Notes: generated by a model from the sequence alone, not told the origin. 45,059 nucleotides of DNA from Planctomycetota bacterium (GCA_007693455.1 REDP01000174.1:1-45059), one strand, 5' to 3'. Counted from the first letter of the stretch, positions 24,501-34,020 are shown. Program-made: numbers and translations.

Positions 24501-24632
24501 TGCCTGAGATTGGAAGCTAGGCCAAATATCCACTGGCAAACGCGGCAGGAGAAGTCCCCCCAAGACCATGACCGCCACTAAAATTGCCATCACAGCAATC
24601 GGACGATCGTAGAGAGGGTGGCGTGCTAACAT
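21510..24632 (-). CDS. RND-family efflux transporter (A)
   Basis: The protein has 1040 residues from the ATG at 24632; this start puts TM1 (IAVMAILVAVMVLGGLLLP) right after an ARHPLYDRP positive-inside segment. The open frame continues to 24785 from a TTG without a typical RND start. Large periplasmic loops follow TM1 and TM7. The proton-relay TM4 reads FLLALGMLVDNSVVVGESL, with Asp then Asn. TM10-12 at the end contain ALIGCFFLVGIVVNNGIVLV. A short duplicated hexapeptide-like DMVADMVADII lies in the second periplasmic loop (near 22750). It is the first gene of the four-gene efflux operon. Two RND genes sharing one adaptor suggest a heteromeric pump like MdtBC, which is inference. Confidence 0.9.
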   Translation of the reverse strand: MLARHPLYDRPIAVMAILVAVMVLGGLLLPRLPVDIWPSFQSQAVFIRASVDRGTAEETLEQVTRPMEGLLRGVAGVETITSLTRPHWTRLVVSPTADADTRQVLSSINDTLAAQRHLFPDEMQLRVGTWSNEDTPPIAFAIGSGNHHPHAFHILLEEVIIPELASIEGVAAATYGDEDPARLDVILDRHRLQAADLSPHQVAQQLSTLQPTSLAMQLRNETGVREQMVHMRLNQGGADSLRNLRVDRRHQLDDVAQIVAQSAGADRVVLVNGIPGALVSVFRSPEANGYRVSAEAERRMQHLAAIHDFDLVIPTATHRTINAAGGELLSSGLWGGAFAALFVMLFLRRFRLTMLVCLAIPASFALAVIGLASIQAPINIFTMVGFLLALGMLVDNSVVVGESLSRAPGAADPRERVRLQRRAVQQVAMAIVLSTLTTIAIIAPFQFLDAGPLSRPINAIGVPIVWSLLGSLCVALILTPICYAWLHRRHSHTPQQRPRWLRALECSYARILHFLLRQPAIAVLVLALLVLIPIALVRQHPAGLNMDASLDTDERRAVLPIVQRGWVPQERLSEVAQEWYAQLQPHLQDLGATGVVAEIGGRRSEMHIYLQPVDDGLDSDMVADMVADIIQPHLDVALQAHLDRARGEAASSGRQQRWRRRTASADGERLHLSLVLSHPHADALPESWQRLRAFLEEQPGTHWMSGPIEDPEPHYELALTREAMASGFRPQPTHWQINRLIGHRHITDLPDGTPLSMGPRRWAAPTMAELEAIHIRAQDHSDGAPTSIKTVAAITQPSTIVGDDRIRRRDGMSEHQVRVVVDADRRNDILALVRDPGIGARIGAPDGLQVSLTWWQQRGDDSRRTMLVAIALAITTVLLIMALFYESIIAPFAALASVPLALLSVIAWAGYSGGEMGVMALIGCFFLVGIVVNNGIVLVDRLRRTVAPTRCDHSPRVAAALTAAARRRLAPILLTSATTIAAAVPMALGSARLAGLPIAELGATIAVGLAGATVCTLFVVPLTYYWLARLRRGLQPGELS

Positions 24633-24792
24633 TGTGTAACATTGCTCCAAGCATCTGTTGATGAACTGGTTACGCAGCTCTGAAGGTAACCTTACGCCAT
24701 CCTGGGTGGGCGCTGCCTCTTGACCTGGGCGCTGATCTGCCCATAGCTTGCGCCGCTCACGGTGCGCTCTTGTGGTGCAGTGCAACCAGAAT

Positions 24793-24820
24793 GGTCAGTC
24801 ACATGAACATAGACTGAACC
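24793..24820 (+). promoter_or_regulatory. Inverted repeat just upstream of topA
   Basis: GGTCAGTC (24793-24800) and GACTGAACC (24812-24820) are complementary apart from one extra base, with an 11-nt spacer. The repeat lies between the divergent RND-A and topA starts, ending 4 nt before the topA AGGAGGT site. It could be an operator or a leader hairpin able to affect topA translation. Confidence 0.4.
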
Positions 24821-24838
24821 ACTAGGAGGTAGGGGATT

Positions 24839-27511
24839 ATGGCCAAGACCTTAGTGATTGTGGAATCGCCGGCGAAGGCGAAGACGATTAACAAATACTT
24901 GGGGCGCGACTACATTGTGAAGTCCTCGGTGGGCCATATCCGTGACCTTCCCAAAGGTGGTGGCAAGGCTGTGCCACCGCCACCTGGGGGCAAGAAGGTC
25001 AAAAAGACTGCTGCTGAAAAGGCGGCCCAAGCCAAGCGTGCCCTGGTACGTCGTATGGGTGTGGATCCGGACAATGATTGGCAGGCCCACTACGAAGTCC
25101 TTCCCGATAAGGTAAAGGTCCTCAAAGAGCTCCGTCAAGCCGCGGAAAAGGTTGACCATATCGTTCTGGCAACCGACTTGGATCGCGAGGGGGAGGCCAT
25201 CGCCTGGCATCTGCGTGAAAGCATTGGTGGAGATCCCCAGCGTTTTCTCCGCGTCACCTTTGCCGAGATTACCAAGAAAGCCATTCAGGAAGCTTTTCAG
25301 GAACCAGGCGAGATTAACATGGATCGGGTCAATGCGCAGCAGGCGCGGCGCTTCCTTGATCGTGTTGTGGGCTTTCAGGTCTCACCGTTGCTTTGGAAAA
25401 AAGTGGCACGAGGGCTTTCCGCTGGTCGCGTGCAGTCGGTGGCAACCCGCCTGGTGGTAGAGCGTGAACGCGAAATCCACGCTTTTGTCCCCGAAGAGTA
25501 CTGGCAGATCCATGCCGACCTCCTCAGTCCTGATGATATCGGCTTTGCTGCAGAGGTGGTGAAATACCAGGGAGAGAAAGTCTCCTGGGATAATGCTGAG
25601 GCAGCCAATCGCACCGTAGCGGCCCTTCAGGCAGCTACGCCCTACACGGTGCAGGACATCGAACGCAAGCCAGTGCAGCAGAAGCCCTATCCACCCCTGA
25701 TTACCTCGACCCTGCAGCAGGCAGCATCGGTGCGCCTGGGCTTTGCCGTGCGCAAGACCATGACCATTGCTCAGCATCTCTATGAGGCTGGCTTGATTAC
25801 CTATATGCGTACTGACTCGCTGAATGTGAGTCCCGATGCCCTGCAGGCCTGCCGTGGCTATATTAGTGATCATTACGGCAGCGATTATTTACCCGAGCAA
25901 CCCAATATCTATAAATCCAAGTCTGGAGCGCAGGAAGCGCACGAAGCCATTCGTCCCACTGATGTGCGGGTGCAAGTAGAAGATGTGGCCAAACTCGATG
26001 CTGATCATCGCCGTCTCTACGACCTCATTCATCGTCAATTTGTGGCCTGTCAGATGCTGCCTGCACGCTTTGACACCACAGCCCTGCGGATCAGTGCTGG
26101 TGACTATGAGTTACGTGCCCGGGGGCGAGTCATGCGCTTTCCTGGCTGGATGGCCGTCTTACCGCCTACTGGCCGCAAGAGTGCTGAAGAAAATGATCGA
26201 GAACTGCCAGAAGTGGCAGAGGGGGATGCCATCCGCCTGCAGCAGGTTCATCCCAGTCAGCATTTCACCAAGCCTCCTGCGCGATATAATGAAGCATCTT
26301 TAGTTAAAGAGATGGAGCGCCTTGGGATAGGTCGGCCGAGTACCTACGGGGCAGTGATCAGTACCATTCAAGATCGCGGCTATGTGCGTTCTGAAGGGCG
26401 TCGCCTGTATGCGGAAAAAACTGGTGAAATCGTTACCAGTCGCCTCAATGAAAGTTTTTCTGATCTCATGGACTATGGCTTTACCGCCCACATGGAGGAG
26501 GATCTCGACCGTATCGCCATGGGAGAAGAACAATGGAAGGCTGTTCTCAATCGTTTTTACGCTCATTTTAGTAAGACTTTGGCCCAAGCCGAAGAAGGTA
26601 TGCGTCCCAATACCCCGACCATGACCGATGTCGACTGCCCCACCTGTGGTCGTAAAATGATGGTGCGTACGGGTCAGACGGGCGTGTTTTTGGGCTGCTC
26701 GGGCTACGATTTACCCCCCAAGGAACGCTGTGTAACGACCATGAATCTCAGTCCTGGGGAAGAGGCTGTCGACGCCGATGCCCATGATGAAGAAGCTTCG
26801 GCTCAGGGCGAAGTTGCGGCATTACGCGCCAAGCGCCGCTGTCCCCTGTGCGGCACCGCCATGGATAGTTATTTAGTGGATGAACATCGTAAACTGCATG
26901 TGTGCGGTAATAACCCTGACTGCCCAGGGTTTGAGGTGGAAAGTGGTCATTTCCGCATTAAAGGCTACGATGGCCCCAGTTTGGAATGTGATAAATGTGG
27001 CTCGGATATGCATCTTAAAAATGGTCGTTTTGGTAAATATTTTGATTGTACGAACAGTGCCTGCAAGAACACCCGCAAACTTCTGCGTAACGGTCAGCCA
27101 GCCCCTCCCAAAGCCGATCCAGTTCCCATGCCAGAGCTCCCCTGTGAGAAAAGTGACGGCCATTTTGTCCTGCGCGATGGTGCGGCAGGCATCTTTTTGG
27201 CTTCAAGTAAGTACCCCAAGAGTCGGGAAACTCGTAATCCTTTGGTTAAAGAACTGCAACCCCATCGCGAGGAGTTAGATCCCAAACATCGCTACCTGGC
27301 TGATGCTCCTAGCGAAGATCCTGATGGTAATCCTGCGGTTATCCGTTGGAGCCGTAAGGAGAAAACTCAGTACGTGGCCACCGATGTGGACGGTAAGGCT
27401 ACTGGCTGGAGTGCGCATTATGTCGATGGTGCGTGGCAGCAACGGCGCCCACAAAAGGCAAAGGCGGGCACTGCTCAAGCCAAGAAGGGATCGCGAAAGG
27501 CCCAGGCATGA
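24839..27511 (+). CDS. topA: DNA topoisomerase I (type IA)
   Basis: The protein has 890 residues. The Toprim domain starts [19 protein letters not shown] with the metal-binding [12 protein letters not shown] near 115. The catalytic Tyr lies in [11 protein letters not shown] (~320). HEAIRPTD and [22 protein letters not shown] are conserved strand-passage motifs. Three Cys4 zinc-finger-type modules follow near 600-750 ([28 protein letters not shown]). After the last finger a basic Lys/Ala-rich tail ([18 protein letters not shown]) ends the protein. An insert [19 protein letters not shown] after the first motif is common in TopA relatives. It relaxes negatively supercoiled DNA by single-strand passage. 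AGGAGG lies ~10 nt before the ATG. A small membrane-protein gene overlaps its end. Confidence 0.97.
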   Translation: MAKTLVIVESPAKAKTINKYLGRDYIVKSSVGHIRDLPKGGGKAVPPPPGGKKVKKTAAEKAAQAKRALVRRMGVDPDNDWQAHYEVLPDKVKVLKELRQAAEKVDHIVLATDLDREGEAIAWHLRESIGGDPQRFLRVTFAEITKKAIQEAFQEPGEINMDRVNAQQARRFLDRVVGFQVSPLLWKKVARGLSAGRVQSVATRLVVEREREIHAFVPEEYWQIHADLLSPDDIGFAAEVVKYQGEKVSWDNAEAANRTVAALQAATPYTVQDIERKPVQQKPYPPLITSTLQQAASVRLGFAVRKTMTIAQHLYEAGLITYMRTDSLNVSPDALQACRGYISDHYGSDYLPEQPNIYKSKSGAQEAHEAIRPTDVRVQVEDVAKLDADHRRLYDLIHRQFVACQMLPARFDTTALRISAGDYELRARGRVMRFPGWMAVLPPTGRKSAEENDRELPEVAEGDAIRLQQVHPSQHFTKPPARYNEASLVKEMERLGIGRPSTYGAVISTIQDRGYVRSEGRRLYAEKTGEIVTSRLNESFSDLMDYGFTAHMEEDLDRIAMGEEQWKAVLNRFYAHFSKTLAQAEEGMRPNTPTMTDVDCPTCGRKMMVRTGQTGVFLGCSGYDLPPKERCVTTMNLSPGEEAVDADAHDEEASAQGEVAALRAKRRCPLCGTAMDSYLVDEHRKLHVCGNNPDCPGFEVESGHFRIKGYDGPSLECDKCGSDMHLKNGRFGKYFDCTNSACKNTRKLLRNGQPAPPKADPVPMPELPCEKSDGHFVLRDGAAGIFLASSKYPKSRETRNPLVKELQPHREELDPKHRYLADAPSEDPDGNPAVIRWSRKEKTQYVATDVDGKATGWSAHYVDGAWQQRRPQKAKAGTAQAKKGSRKAQA

Positions 27512-27954
27512 ATCCTTACGGCGATCGTGAGCACGCCGAAGCACGGCGGCTATTGGCCATTCATGATGGCCAATTGGCTCCTGCCATTGCCCATGTTGAG
27601 GCGCATTTAGGGGTTGTTCAGGCGCGATCCCAATTCCTCCTCACCATTGGTACCTTGGCGCTGACGATTACCGGGTTTTCTGGGCCAACGATTGCCGCCA
27701 GCAGCGTATTTTCCGCCGTGGGCTTAAGCTGCGGCTTGTTGCTAGTGCTCTCGGCGCTGATTTTATTGTTGCTGGGGAGCCTGCGTATTCGCTGGATAAC
27801 CCAGCTCATCGATGATGACCCCGAGGCCAGTGTTGCCCGGGCCCTGGCTTGGCGAGATCGCAAGGCGCGATCCTTTGCCGTACAATTAGTGTTACTGGTG
27901 TGTGGTTTGACCAGTTATGTTCTGGCTTTGGTATGGTACTTTTTCCCCTGGTAG
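27508..27954 (+). CDS. Small membrane protein coupled to topA
   Basis: The protein has 148 residues and overlaps the topA stop as ATGA (ATG at 27508). The N-terminal ~45 residues are polar and helical ([17 protein letters not shown]). Two hydrophobic segments are close together (~46-66 and ~70-95), followed by a charged cytoplasmic-like stretch ([18 protein letters not shown]) and a last hydrophobic segment to the C-terminus ([20 protein letters not shown]). The pattern fits DUF2721-like or other small helical membrane proteins but I cannot name a family. It lies 60 nt upstream of a Ser/Thr kinase gene. Confidence 0.75.
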   Translation: MNPYGDREHAEARRLLAIHDGQLAPAIAHVEAHLGVVQARSQFLLTIGTLALTITGFSGPTIAASSVFSAVGLSCGLLLVLSALILLLLGSLRIRWITQLIDDDPEASVARALAWRDRKARSFAVQLVLLVCGLTSYVLALVWYFFPW

Positions 27955-28014
27955 CGTTGTCCTCGGTAAGCCGCCATTGCGTCATAGGTATTCATTTACA
28001 TACTTGTTTGTATC

Positions 28015-30582
28015 ATGTCAGACGATGCCTCTCAGCCGTCAGCGCGCCGTATGCGCCGTACCCCATCAAGTATTGATGAGCCGACCATTGTCGTAGGCGA
28101 CAACGCTCACCATCGTCATTCTGAATTGGACCAAGGTGATGGCTCACCCTACTTAGTGCATGAGATTATTGGGCAAGGCGGCTTGTCCTTGGTGCATCGT
28201 GGCTGGCAGCGCAGTCTTGAGCGCGAAGTAGCGATTAAAATTGCCCGCGGAGATCGTCTGCTGGCCCATCAAGCGGCCGGTTCAGCACTCTGTGCCGAAG
28301 CCCGTATTGCCGCACAATTAGACCATCCCGGCGTTTTGCCGATGCATGATCTACAATGGTTAGACCAAGATACGCCGATGCTGATCATGCGTCGTATTCA
28401 CGGCGATACATGGGCTCAGCGCAGTAAGGATTTGTCGCGACAAGAACATGCATCCATCCTTATGCAGGTGGCGCAGGTCATTCGCTATGCCCATGCCCAG
28501 GGAATTATCCATCGCGATTTAAAACCTGCCAATGTGCTCCTCGGTGCCTATGGGGAAGTGATCGTCATTGACTGGGGCATGGCCTTGCATCGCAGTGACT
28601 ACGCTGATTCCTCGCAGCCCTGGCCTGGAGGGGTGAGTGGAACGCCGCAGTATATGGCTCCCGAAGCGGCGCGTGAATTGCGCCCCAGTCCATCGTTAGA
28701 TATTTATGGATTGGGGGCGATGCTCTTTAAGGCCTTGTGCGGCATTGCTCCCCACCCATTTGAAGATGTTGCCGAAGCAATGGCCCATGCGCGTGCGGGG
28801 TATATCGCAGATCACCCTGATCCTCAGTCTGATGATCTTTTGCAGGTGGCGTTGCGTGCGCTTGCCACTGACCCAGATCAGCGTTATGCTAGCGCAGATG
28901 CTTTTTGCGAGGCTTTGGCGGAAGCTATTTCTCACGAGGAAGCCCGCCGTCTCATTTTGGAAGCGGAAGCCGATACAGCAGCAGCACAGCAATCGCCACA
29001 ATCCTACCGCGACTATCAACGTGCCATTTTTCGCTATCAAGAAGCGCTACAGCTTTGGCCCAATAACCGCGCTATTGATGTCGCGCTGGAGAATGTTCGT
29101 GAGACCTATGCCGCGTGTGCCTTGAAGCATGGTGACTTAGACTTGGCTGCCAGCATCCTGCAAGAGGGGGCAGGGCTTTCCCCCGATTTAAGCCAACGCA
29201 TTCGTACTGCCCAAGAAGAACGCGCGCGGGCGCAGCAAGAGACGCAACGCATTCACCAGCGCACGTTATGGATGCAGTCGTTCCTCTTGGACGTGTTGAC
29301 GCAGGCGGGATACAATCAGCAAGGACCTGATGTGACCTTGATGCAGGCCCTGCGCCATTGTAGCGATAACTTGCGAGATCGTCATCATTCGCGGCCAGAG
29401 GATCGCATCGATGTACGCTTGGCGGTATTACAATCAATTAATGAGCCGCATTTAGTGGATATCCGGCAAGTGCTCATCAATGATATAGATCAAGATCTTC
29501 AACGGATTGATCAGGAAGTCCTGGCCAAAGACCGATACTGCGAGTTAATCCATGCGCGGGCTGGGGTTTTGATTGATCAAGGGCGCTATAGCGCGGCCCT
29601 GCCCTTGGCGGAAGAGTTTTGGAATTATATAGTTAATGAAGGTGGCAGTGATGACATCGCCACCTTAACTATCGCCTACGACATGTTGGTTACCTGTCTG
29701 CTCAATAGCGGTGACAGTCGGGCAAGTGCAGCTATGCTTACCGAGTATCTGCAGATGGTGGAGCGTTCTTCAGAGCATTTATCACCAGAATACCGCCGCA
29801 GCTGCCGCGTTAATATTTTTGGGTGCATGCTGCGCTGTGGTGAATTGGATCAGGCGGAAACACTGGGTAAAACGCTTCTTGAGGAAGCAGTTGTTCCACT
29901 CTCTGACGATCGCCACACTTTGTTGATGAACATGATTTTCTTGTATTTGGATCAGGGGCGCTGGTTGGAGGCATCTGAGCATATCACCGAGGTATACCAT
30001 TGGCGATGCCAGCGTTTTGGCGCTGAGGCAACGCCAAGCTTACATATCGCCATCATGCGCGCGTACGTACACGGGCTGCTGGGCGAGCCTGCGGCGCTTG
30101 ATCAAGCTCGTGAAGCCTATGCACTCCTGCGTGCGCGTCCGGACAGCACGCCGCTCAAATGCCTGGAACCCCTCTGCCGTGTGGCTCGTTTGCAGCAAAT
30201 AGCCCAACAATACACTGCAGCAGCAGCAACCCTTGAGCGTATATTTAAGGATATAGCTCAGGATCATGTCAGCGAAGATCGTTTATGGCTTCATTTTCTC
30301 GCCGAATTAGTGCAGGCGCGACAATATGCCTCCGACCAGCTACCAGACCAAGCATTGGCAACAGTGTTGGTTGCAGCTGAAGGGTTGGACCAGCATTTTG
30401 GGGCCTATGATGGTCGAGCGCGGCGGGCGCGGGTGCTACTTGCCGAATTGTCAGCCTGGGCGCAGGAGCACTATCCGCAATCCTGGGATGCCTGGCGCCA
30501 TACCTGCTCACCGCAGCAGTGTGCATTACTCGCCCAAGGCGAAAGCGACCGAAGTCGTTTTCCTGGCTTGACTGTCGCTTGA
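28015..30582 (+). CDS. Serine/threonine protein kinase with long C-terminal helical-repeat region
   Basis: The protein has 855 residues. The Hanks-type kinase domain covers ~47-315: glycine loop GQGGLSLV, ATP-binding Lys75 in VAIKIA, HRDLKPANVLL with catalytic Asp168, metal-binding DWG (186-188) in place of DFG, and YMAPEAA. From ~320 the region is built of helical, TPR-like repeats (YRDYQRAIFRYQEALQLWP, and several later 34-residue-like helical pairs) with no membrane segment, so the protein is probably cytoplasmic. No strong ribosome site precedes the ATG at 28015. It is upstream of the lipoprotein and second kinase on the same strand, separated by 88 nt including a hairpin. Its targets are unknown. 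Confidence 0.92.
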   Translation: MSDDASQPSARRMRRTPSSIDEPTIVVGDNAHHRHSELDQGDGSPYLVHEIIGQGGLSLVHRGWQRSLEREVAIKIARGDRLLAHQAAGSALCAEARIAAQLDHPGVLPMHDLQWLDQDTPMLIMRRIHGDTWAQRSKDLSRQEHASILMQVAQVIRYAHAQGIIHRDLKPANVLLGAYGEVIVIDWGMALHRSDYADSSQPWPGGVSGTPQYMAPEAARELRPSPSLDIYGLGAMLFKALCGIAPHPFEDVAEAMAHARAGYIADHPDPQSDDLLQVALRALATDPDQRYASADAFCEALAEAISHEEARRLILEAEADTAAAQQSPQSYRDYQRAIFRYQEALQLWPNNRAIDVALENVRETYAACALKHGDLDLAASILQEGAGLSPDLSQRIRTAQEERARAQQETQRIHQRTLWMQSFLLDVLTQAGYNQQGPDVTLMQALRHCSDNLRDRHHSRPEDRIDVRLAVLQSINEPHLVDIRQVLINDIDQDLQRIDQEVLAKDRYCELIHARAGVLIDQGRYSAALPLAEEFWNYIVNEGGSDDIATLTIAYDMLVTCLLNSGDSRASAAMLTEYLQMVERSSEHLSPEYRRSCRVNIFGCMLRCGELDQAETLGKTLLEEAVVPLSDDRHTLLMNMIFLYLDQGRWLEASEHITEVYHWRCQRFGAEATPSLHIAIMRAYVHGLLGEPAALDQAREAYALLRARPDSTPLKCLEPLCRVARLQQIAQQYTAAAATLERIFKDIAQDHVSEDRLWLHFLAELVQARQYASDQLPDQALATVLVAAEGLDQHFGAYDGRARRARVLLAELSAWAQEHYPQSWDAWRHTCSPQQCALLAQGESDRSRFPGLTVA

Positions 30583-30600
30583 GCAGTATGCCGACTGCTC
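30581..30600 (+). terminator. Hairpin after kinase gene
   Basis: GAGCAGT-atgccg-ACTGCTC is a perfect 7-bp stem that starts inside the kinase stop codon. It has no following T run, so it is a weak terminator candidate or an RNA-stability element. Confidence 0.35.
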
Positions 30601-30670
30601 ATAGGATGCCATTGTTCATAGGCATGCTTGAGCCAAGAGGCTTTGCACAGGACAGTAAAGGATTATCGAA

Positions 30671-32194
30671 ATGCGCTATTACGGCCTCTTTCTATGGAGT
30701 TTGGGCTTGGTAGTAATGTTGAGCGCGGGATGCGCCGCCCGCCATGTCTCGGTAACCAGTGATTCAATGCACGCCAGTGGTGATATGCGTGGGGACCAAA
30801 AAAGCGGCACTTGGCAGTATACCTATGCGGACGGGGCCCTGCAGGCGGAGGGTCCTTGGCGGCGTGATCAGCGCCATGGTGTATGGCAGTACTGGTATCC
30901 CGATGGTACGCAGGAGGCCACCGGACGCTATGAGCAGGGATTGCGTCAAGGCTGGTGGCGGCATTACCATGAAGGTTCAGAGGAGCGGGTGGCTTCCGAG
31001 GGACTGATGGTTGATGATCGGCAACATGGCTTGTGGCTGTACCGCCACACGGATGGCCAGCCGGCTGGAGTGGGGGTATTTGCGAAAGGATCGCGCATGC
31101 TTTCTTGGCAGCGATTTACCACTCAGGGCAGCCCCAGCGATGCGGTCATTCTGTTTCAGGGGACCCACATAGAACCAGAACCTGATGCCCGTGGCTATTG
31201 GCACCATGGCGATGCCGAGGCTTGGATTGCTGGTAATGGGGATGGCATGGTGCTTGCTCAAATCCACAATGAACGGTGGTTGCAATATGTAAGCAATCCA
31301 CATCGGGTGACGGTTGTGCGCAGTGATGAGCAAGGAAACATTCAGGAGTTTTGGCATCTAGCTGATGGCCGCTTGTATCGAAGTGCGCCCCCTGATGGCC
31401 TCGATCTGGTTGAGGCGGAGGCTCTGCAGGAACGCGCTGCTCTCTTGCGAGAAGACCTGCAGCGGCCACAGCCCCAGTTAGCGGAGATGCCTTTAGCGCC
31501 TCTGGTAGTGTGGCCTGACATGGATGCGAATCTCTCGCCGGCGCCCAGTGTTGGCCTCGGCGGATTGAGCCTATTAGAGGAGCAGCGCCTGCACACAGCG
31601 TACCAAGTCTATAGTGGCGAGGGACAATTTACCTATGCGGCAAAGCCTAGCACCATGCCAGGTCGCCGCAGTTATGGCCCTGCGTCATCGCAACAATCCC
31701 AGCAAAACCGCGACCAGAGGCTTGTCGGTCAGTCGTTGCCGCAGCGTCGCTTTATTCAAGCAGATGGCAGCGTGCTTGATCTTTCGCGGCGCGATAGCAC
31801 CCAACTCATTGTTATTTTACGTGGGTTTGCAGGTAATATTTGTCCCTACTGTGGCGGGCAATCCAAGGCATTGCTGCAGCATCAAGAAGCCATTGCCGAA
31901 CGCGGCGCCGATCTCACCTTTGTCTATCCCGGATCGAGTCGCTCGCTGCCAGATTTCCTCCGTGCAGTGCAACGTCTCGATGAGCAGGCCCTGCCGCCAT
32001 TTACCGTTGCCTTAGATGTTGATTTGCAACTGGTTCAGGCATTAGAGATTGGCGCCGAATTGGCTAAGCCCACCAGTCTTATTGTTGATGCCGAGGGGAC
32101 GATTCGTTATGCCTACATTGGCCAGGATCTGATGGATCGACCAACAGTCCCAGATATCCTTGATGCCTTAGAGCGTATGGCGGAGGAGCCGTAA
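30671..32194 (+). CDS. Lipoprotein with MORN-like repeats and C-terminal thioredoxin-fold (CxxC) domain
   Basis: The protein has 507 residues. The signal peptide ends at lipobox LSAGC with Cys21, so it is exported and lipidated. Residues ~35-140 contain MORN-like repeats of the type GTWQYTYADGALQAEGPW, HGVWQYWYPDGTQEATGRY and QGWWRHYHEG. A middle region (~140-360) is unassigned, ending in Ser/Gln-rich sequence. The last ~150 residues resemble an AhpC/TSA-Redoxin fold, with NICPYCGGQ (Cys391 and Cys394) in the active-site place and a later KPTSLIVDAEGTIRYAYIG strand carrying a cis-Pro-like position. It may reduce or form disulphides in the envelope. Its TAA overlaps the ATG of kinase 2 (TAATG), linking redox and kinase signalling, which is inference. 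Confidence 0.85.
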   Translation: MRYYGLFLWSLGLVVMLSAGCAARHVSVTSDSMHASGDMRGDQKSGTWQYTYADGALQAEGPWRRDQRHGVWQYWYPDGTQEATGRYEQGLRQGWWRHYHEGSEERVASEGLMVDDRQHGLWLYRHTDGQPAGVGVFAKGSRMLSWQRFTTQGSPSDAVILFQGTHIEPEPDARGYWHHGDAEAWIAGNGDGMVLAQIHNERWLQYVSNPHRVTVVRSDEQGNIQEFWHLADGRLYRSAPPDGLDLVEAEALQERAALLREDLQRPQPQLAEMPLAPLVVWPDMDANLSPAPSVGLGGLSLLEEQRLHTAYQVYSGEGQFTYAAKPSTMPGRRSYGPASSQQSQQNRDQRLVGQSLPQRRFIQADGSVLDLSRRDSTQLIVILRGFAGNICPYCGGQSKALLQHQEAIAERGADLTFVYPGSSRSLPDFLRAVQRLDEQALPPFTVALDVDLQLVQALEIGAELAKPTSLIVDAEGTIRYAYIGQDLMDRPTVPDILDALERMAEEP

Positions 32195-33957
32195 TGGCTG
32201 GCGACGGTCGCAGCGATTTATGCAGCGATCCCACCCGTATAAGCAGCACGACAGGTAATCTGGACACGGCTGCTGGCGCGACCATGGGCAATACCATGCC
32301 GCGTATCCCACAAGTGCATATTGAGGGGGAATTGGGACGCGGTGGCATGGGGGTGGTCTGGCATGGTCGCCAAGAATACATTGATCGTCCAGTGGCAGTC
32401 AAAGTGCTGACGGCGGAACACGGTTTAGATGACGCCTTTCGTCGCCGTTTTCAGCGTGAGGCTAAAATTCTAGCTGACTTCAATCACCCCAATCTGGTGT
32501 CCTGTTATGCGGCGGGGGTGAACGATGACGGTCACTGCTATTTGGTAATGGAACGTATTCATGGGTCTGATCTGCGTAGTTACCTCAGTGATCATGGGCC
32601 CCTGGCACCATCTGCAGTGATTGAGCTGGGCATAGCGATGAGTTTGGCCCTTGAGCATATTTGGGCAAAGGGGGTGATACATCGCGATGTAAAGTGTGAA
32701 AATATCCTCTGTGAACAGACGCCATCCTCATCGATTCTGCCGTTCACACCGAAACTTGCTGATGTTGGTCTTGCCAAACCGACAGCCAATAGTCCGAGTA
32801 GCGACGGCATGGATCTCACCATAAGCGGCATGATTGTGGGCACGCCGAGTACCATGGCTCCAGAGCAATTCGATAGTCCTGATGCTATCGACCATCGTGC
32901 CGACATGTATGCCTTAGGTTGTGTGCTCTTCCAGGCCGTAAGTGGTAGTCGTGCCTTTCCCCAGCGTGGTCTGAGTCAGCTTATGGTGGCAAAGGCGTCC
33001 CTGCCGAGTCTTGAGCAGTGGCAGGAGCGCAGTACCTCCCCAGCATTGTTCCAATTGATTCAAGCCTGCCTGCAGCCCGATCCACAGCATCGCCCAGCAG
33101 ACTACACACTCCTGCGCCAAGCTCTGGAGGCCTGTCGTGATGCCTCTCCTCGCAGCACTGGCCGTGCGAGCCTTCGGCGGCGACTGATGACCATCAGTGG
33201 GGTGAGTGCGGCTCTCCTGCTAGTGGCACTATTGGCGTTGCAGTGGTCGCTACGTGATGCCAGTGCACTGCCATCGGATTCGTCTGCTCATTCTGTAGAC
33301 GAGTCTACCCCACCTCCACCGTCTCACGAAGAACTTGTATCCTCCAGGACCCGTGCAACCGAAGCTGAGGCTGGGCAAGACTCCCATCCCGATTGGTCCA
33401 CGGGCCTCCTGTGGCGTGATGATTTTATCCAGCGCCTGGCCGATTGGCAGCAGCCACAGGGTGGCTGGGGTGCGGCTGAAGAGATTGATGATGCTCGTTT
33501 TCCTTTCGCCATAGATGGTTTTGCCGTCGGTGATGATCCCATTATCTTACGGCGGCAGTGGCGTCCAGCCACACGTGGGTTATTGGTCCTTACCTTCAGT
33601 CCGCGGCCTGACTTAGCAGGTGAGAGTTTTGATGATTTTTATTGGCAAATAGGTCATGAGGCCATGCAGGTGCGCATGCGCGTGCAGCATCTTGGAACTA
33701 TGGCCTTAGTAACTATCCGTGATAGCGAGGGGAATGTGCATGGGCCGTTAACCGTTCCTGGAGACGGTACTGCTCAGCCATGGACCGTGTGGTGCAGTTG
33801 GGACGGGGGAATCCTGAGCATAGGGGTGGCTGAAGGTGATGACGATACGCTCACCGTAGATGATGTGTCTGCCATTTCGGCTATTGAATTTGCCATCGAC
33901 AATGGGGGCGTGCGGGTTCAAGAACTTCGCTACGATCCCCAGCCACAGCAGCCCTAA
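32194..33957 (+). CDS. Membrane-anchored serine/threonine protein kinase with extracytoplasmic jelly-roll-like domain
   Basis: The protein has 587 residues. The kinase domain (~43-320) has GRGGMGVV, ATP-binding Lys70 (VAVKVL), Glu89 in the C helix, HRDVKCENIL with Asp165 and Asn170, a DVG (190-192) replacing DFG, and MAPEQF. A single hydrophobic segment (~335-355, SGVSAALLLVALLALQW) is followed by a Ser/Pro-rich linker and an extracytoplasmic C-terminal region (~405-587) beginning LLWRDDFIQRLADWQQPQGG. That region has the D-F-x-x-x-L-x-x-W pattern and beta-rich composition of LamG/DUF1080-like folds, so it may bind a saccharide or wall component. The gene overlaps the stop of the lipoprotein gene. 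Confidence 0.9.
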   Translation: MAGDGRSDLCSDPTRISSTTGNLDTAAGATMGNTMPRIPQVHIEGELGRGGMGVVWHGRQEYIDRPVAVKVLTAEHGLDDAFRRRFQREAKILADFNHPNLVSCYAAGVNDDGHCYLVMERIHGSDLRSYLSDHGPLAPSAVIELGIAMSLALEHIWAKGVIHRDVKCENILCEQTPSSSILPFTPKLADVGLAKPTANSPSSDGMDLTISGMIVGTPSTMAPEQFDSPDAIDHRADMYALGCVLFQAVSGSRAFPQRGLSQLMVAKASLPSLEQWQERSTSPALFQLIQACLQPDPQHRPADYTLLRQALEACRDASPRSTGRASLRRRLMTISGVSAALLLVALLALQWSLRDASALPSDSSAHSVDESTPPPPSHEELVSSRTRATEAEAGQDSHPDWSTGLLWRDDFIQRLADWQQPQGGWGAAEEIDDARFPFAIDGFAVGDDPIILRRQWRPATRGLLVLTFSPRPDLAGESFDDFYWQIGHEAMQVRMRVQHLGTMALVTIRDSEGNVHGPLTVPGDGTAQPWTVWCSWDGGILSIGVAEGDDDTLTVDDVSAISAIEFAIDNGGVRVQELRYDPQPQQP

Positions 33958-34020
33958 GCGCTGTATTGGGACCAGGCCAGGTTTGGCCGCAAGATGCACA
34001 TGTGCATGAGGAACACCACC

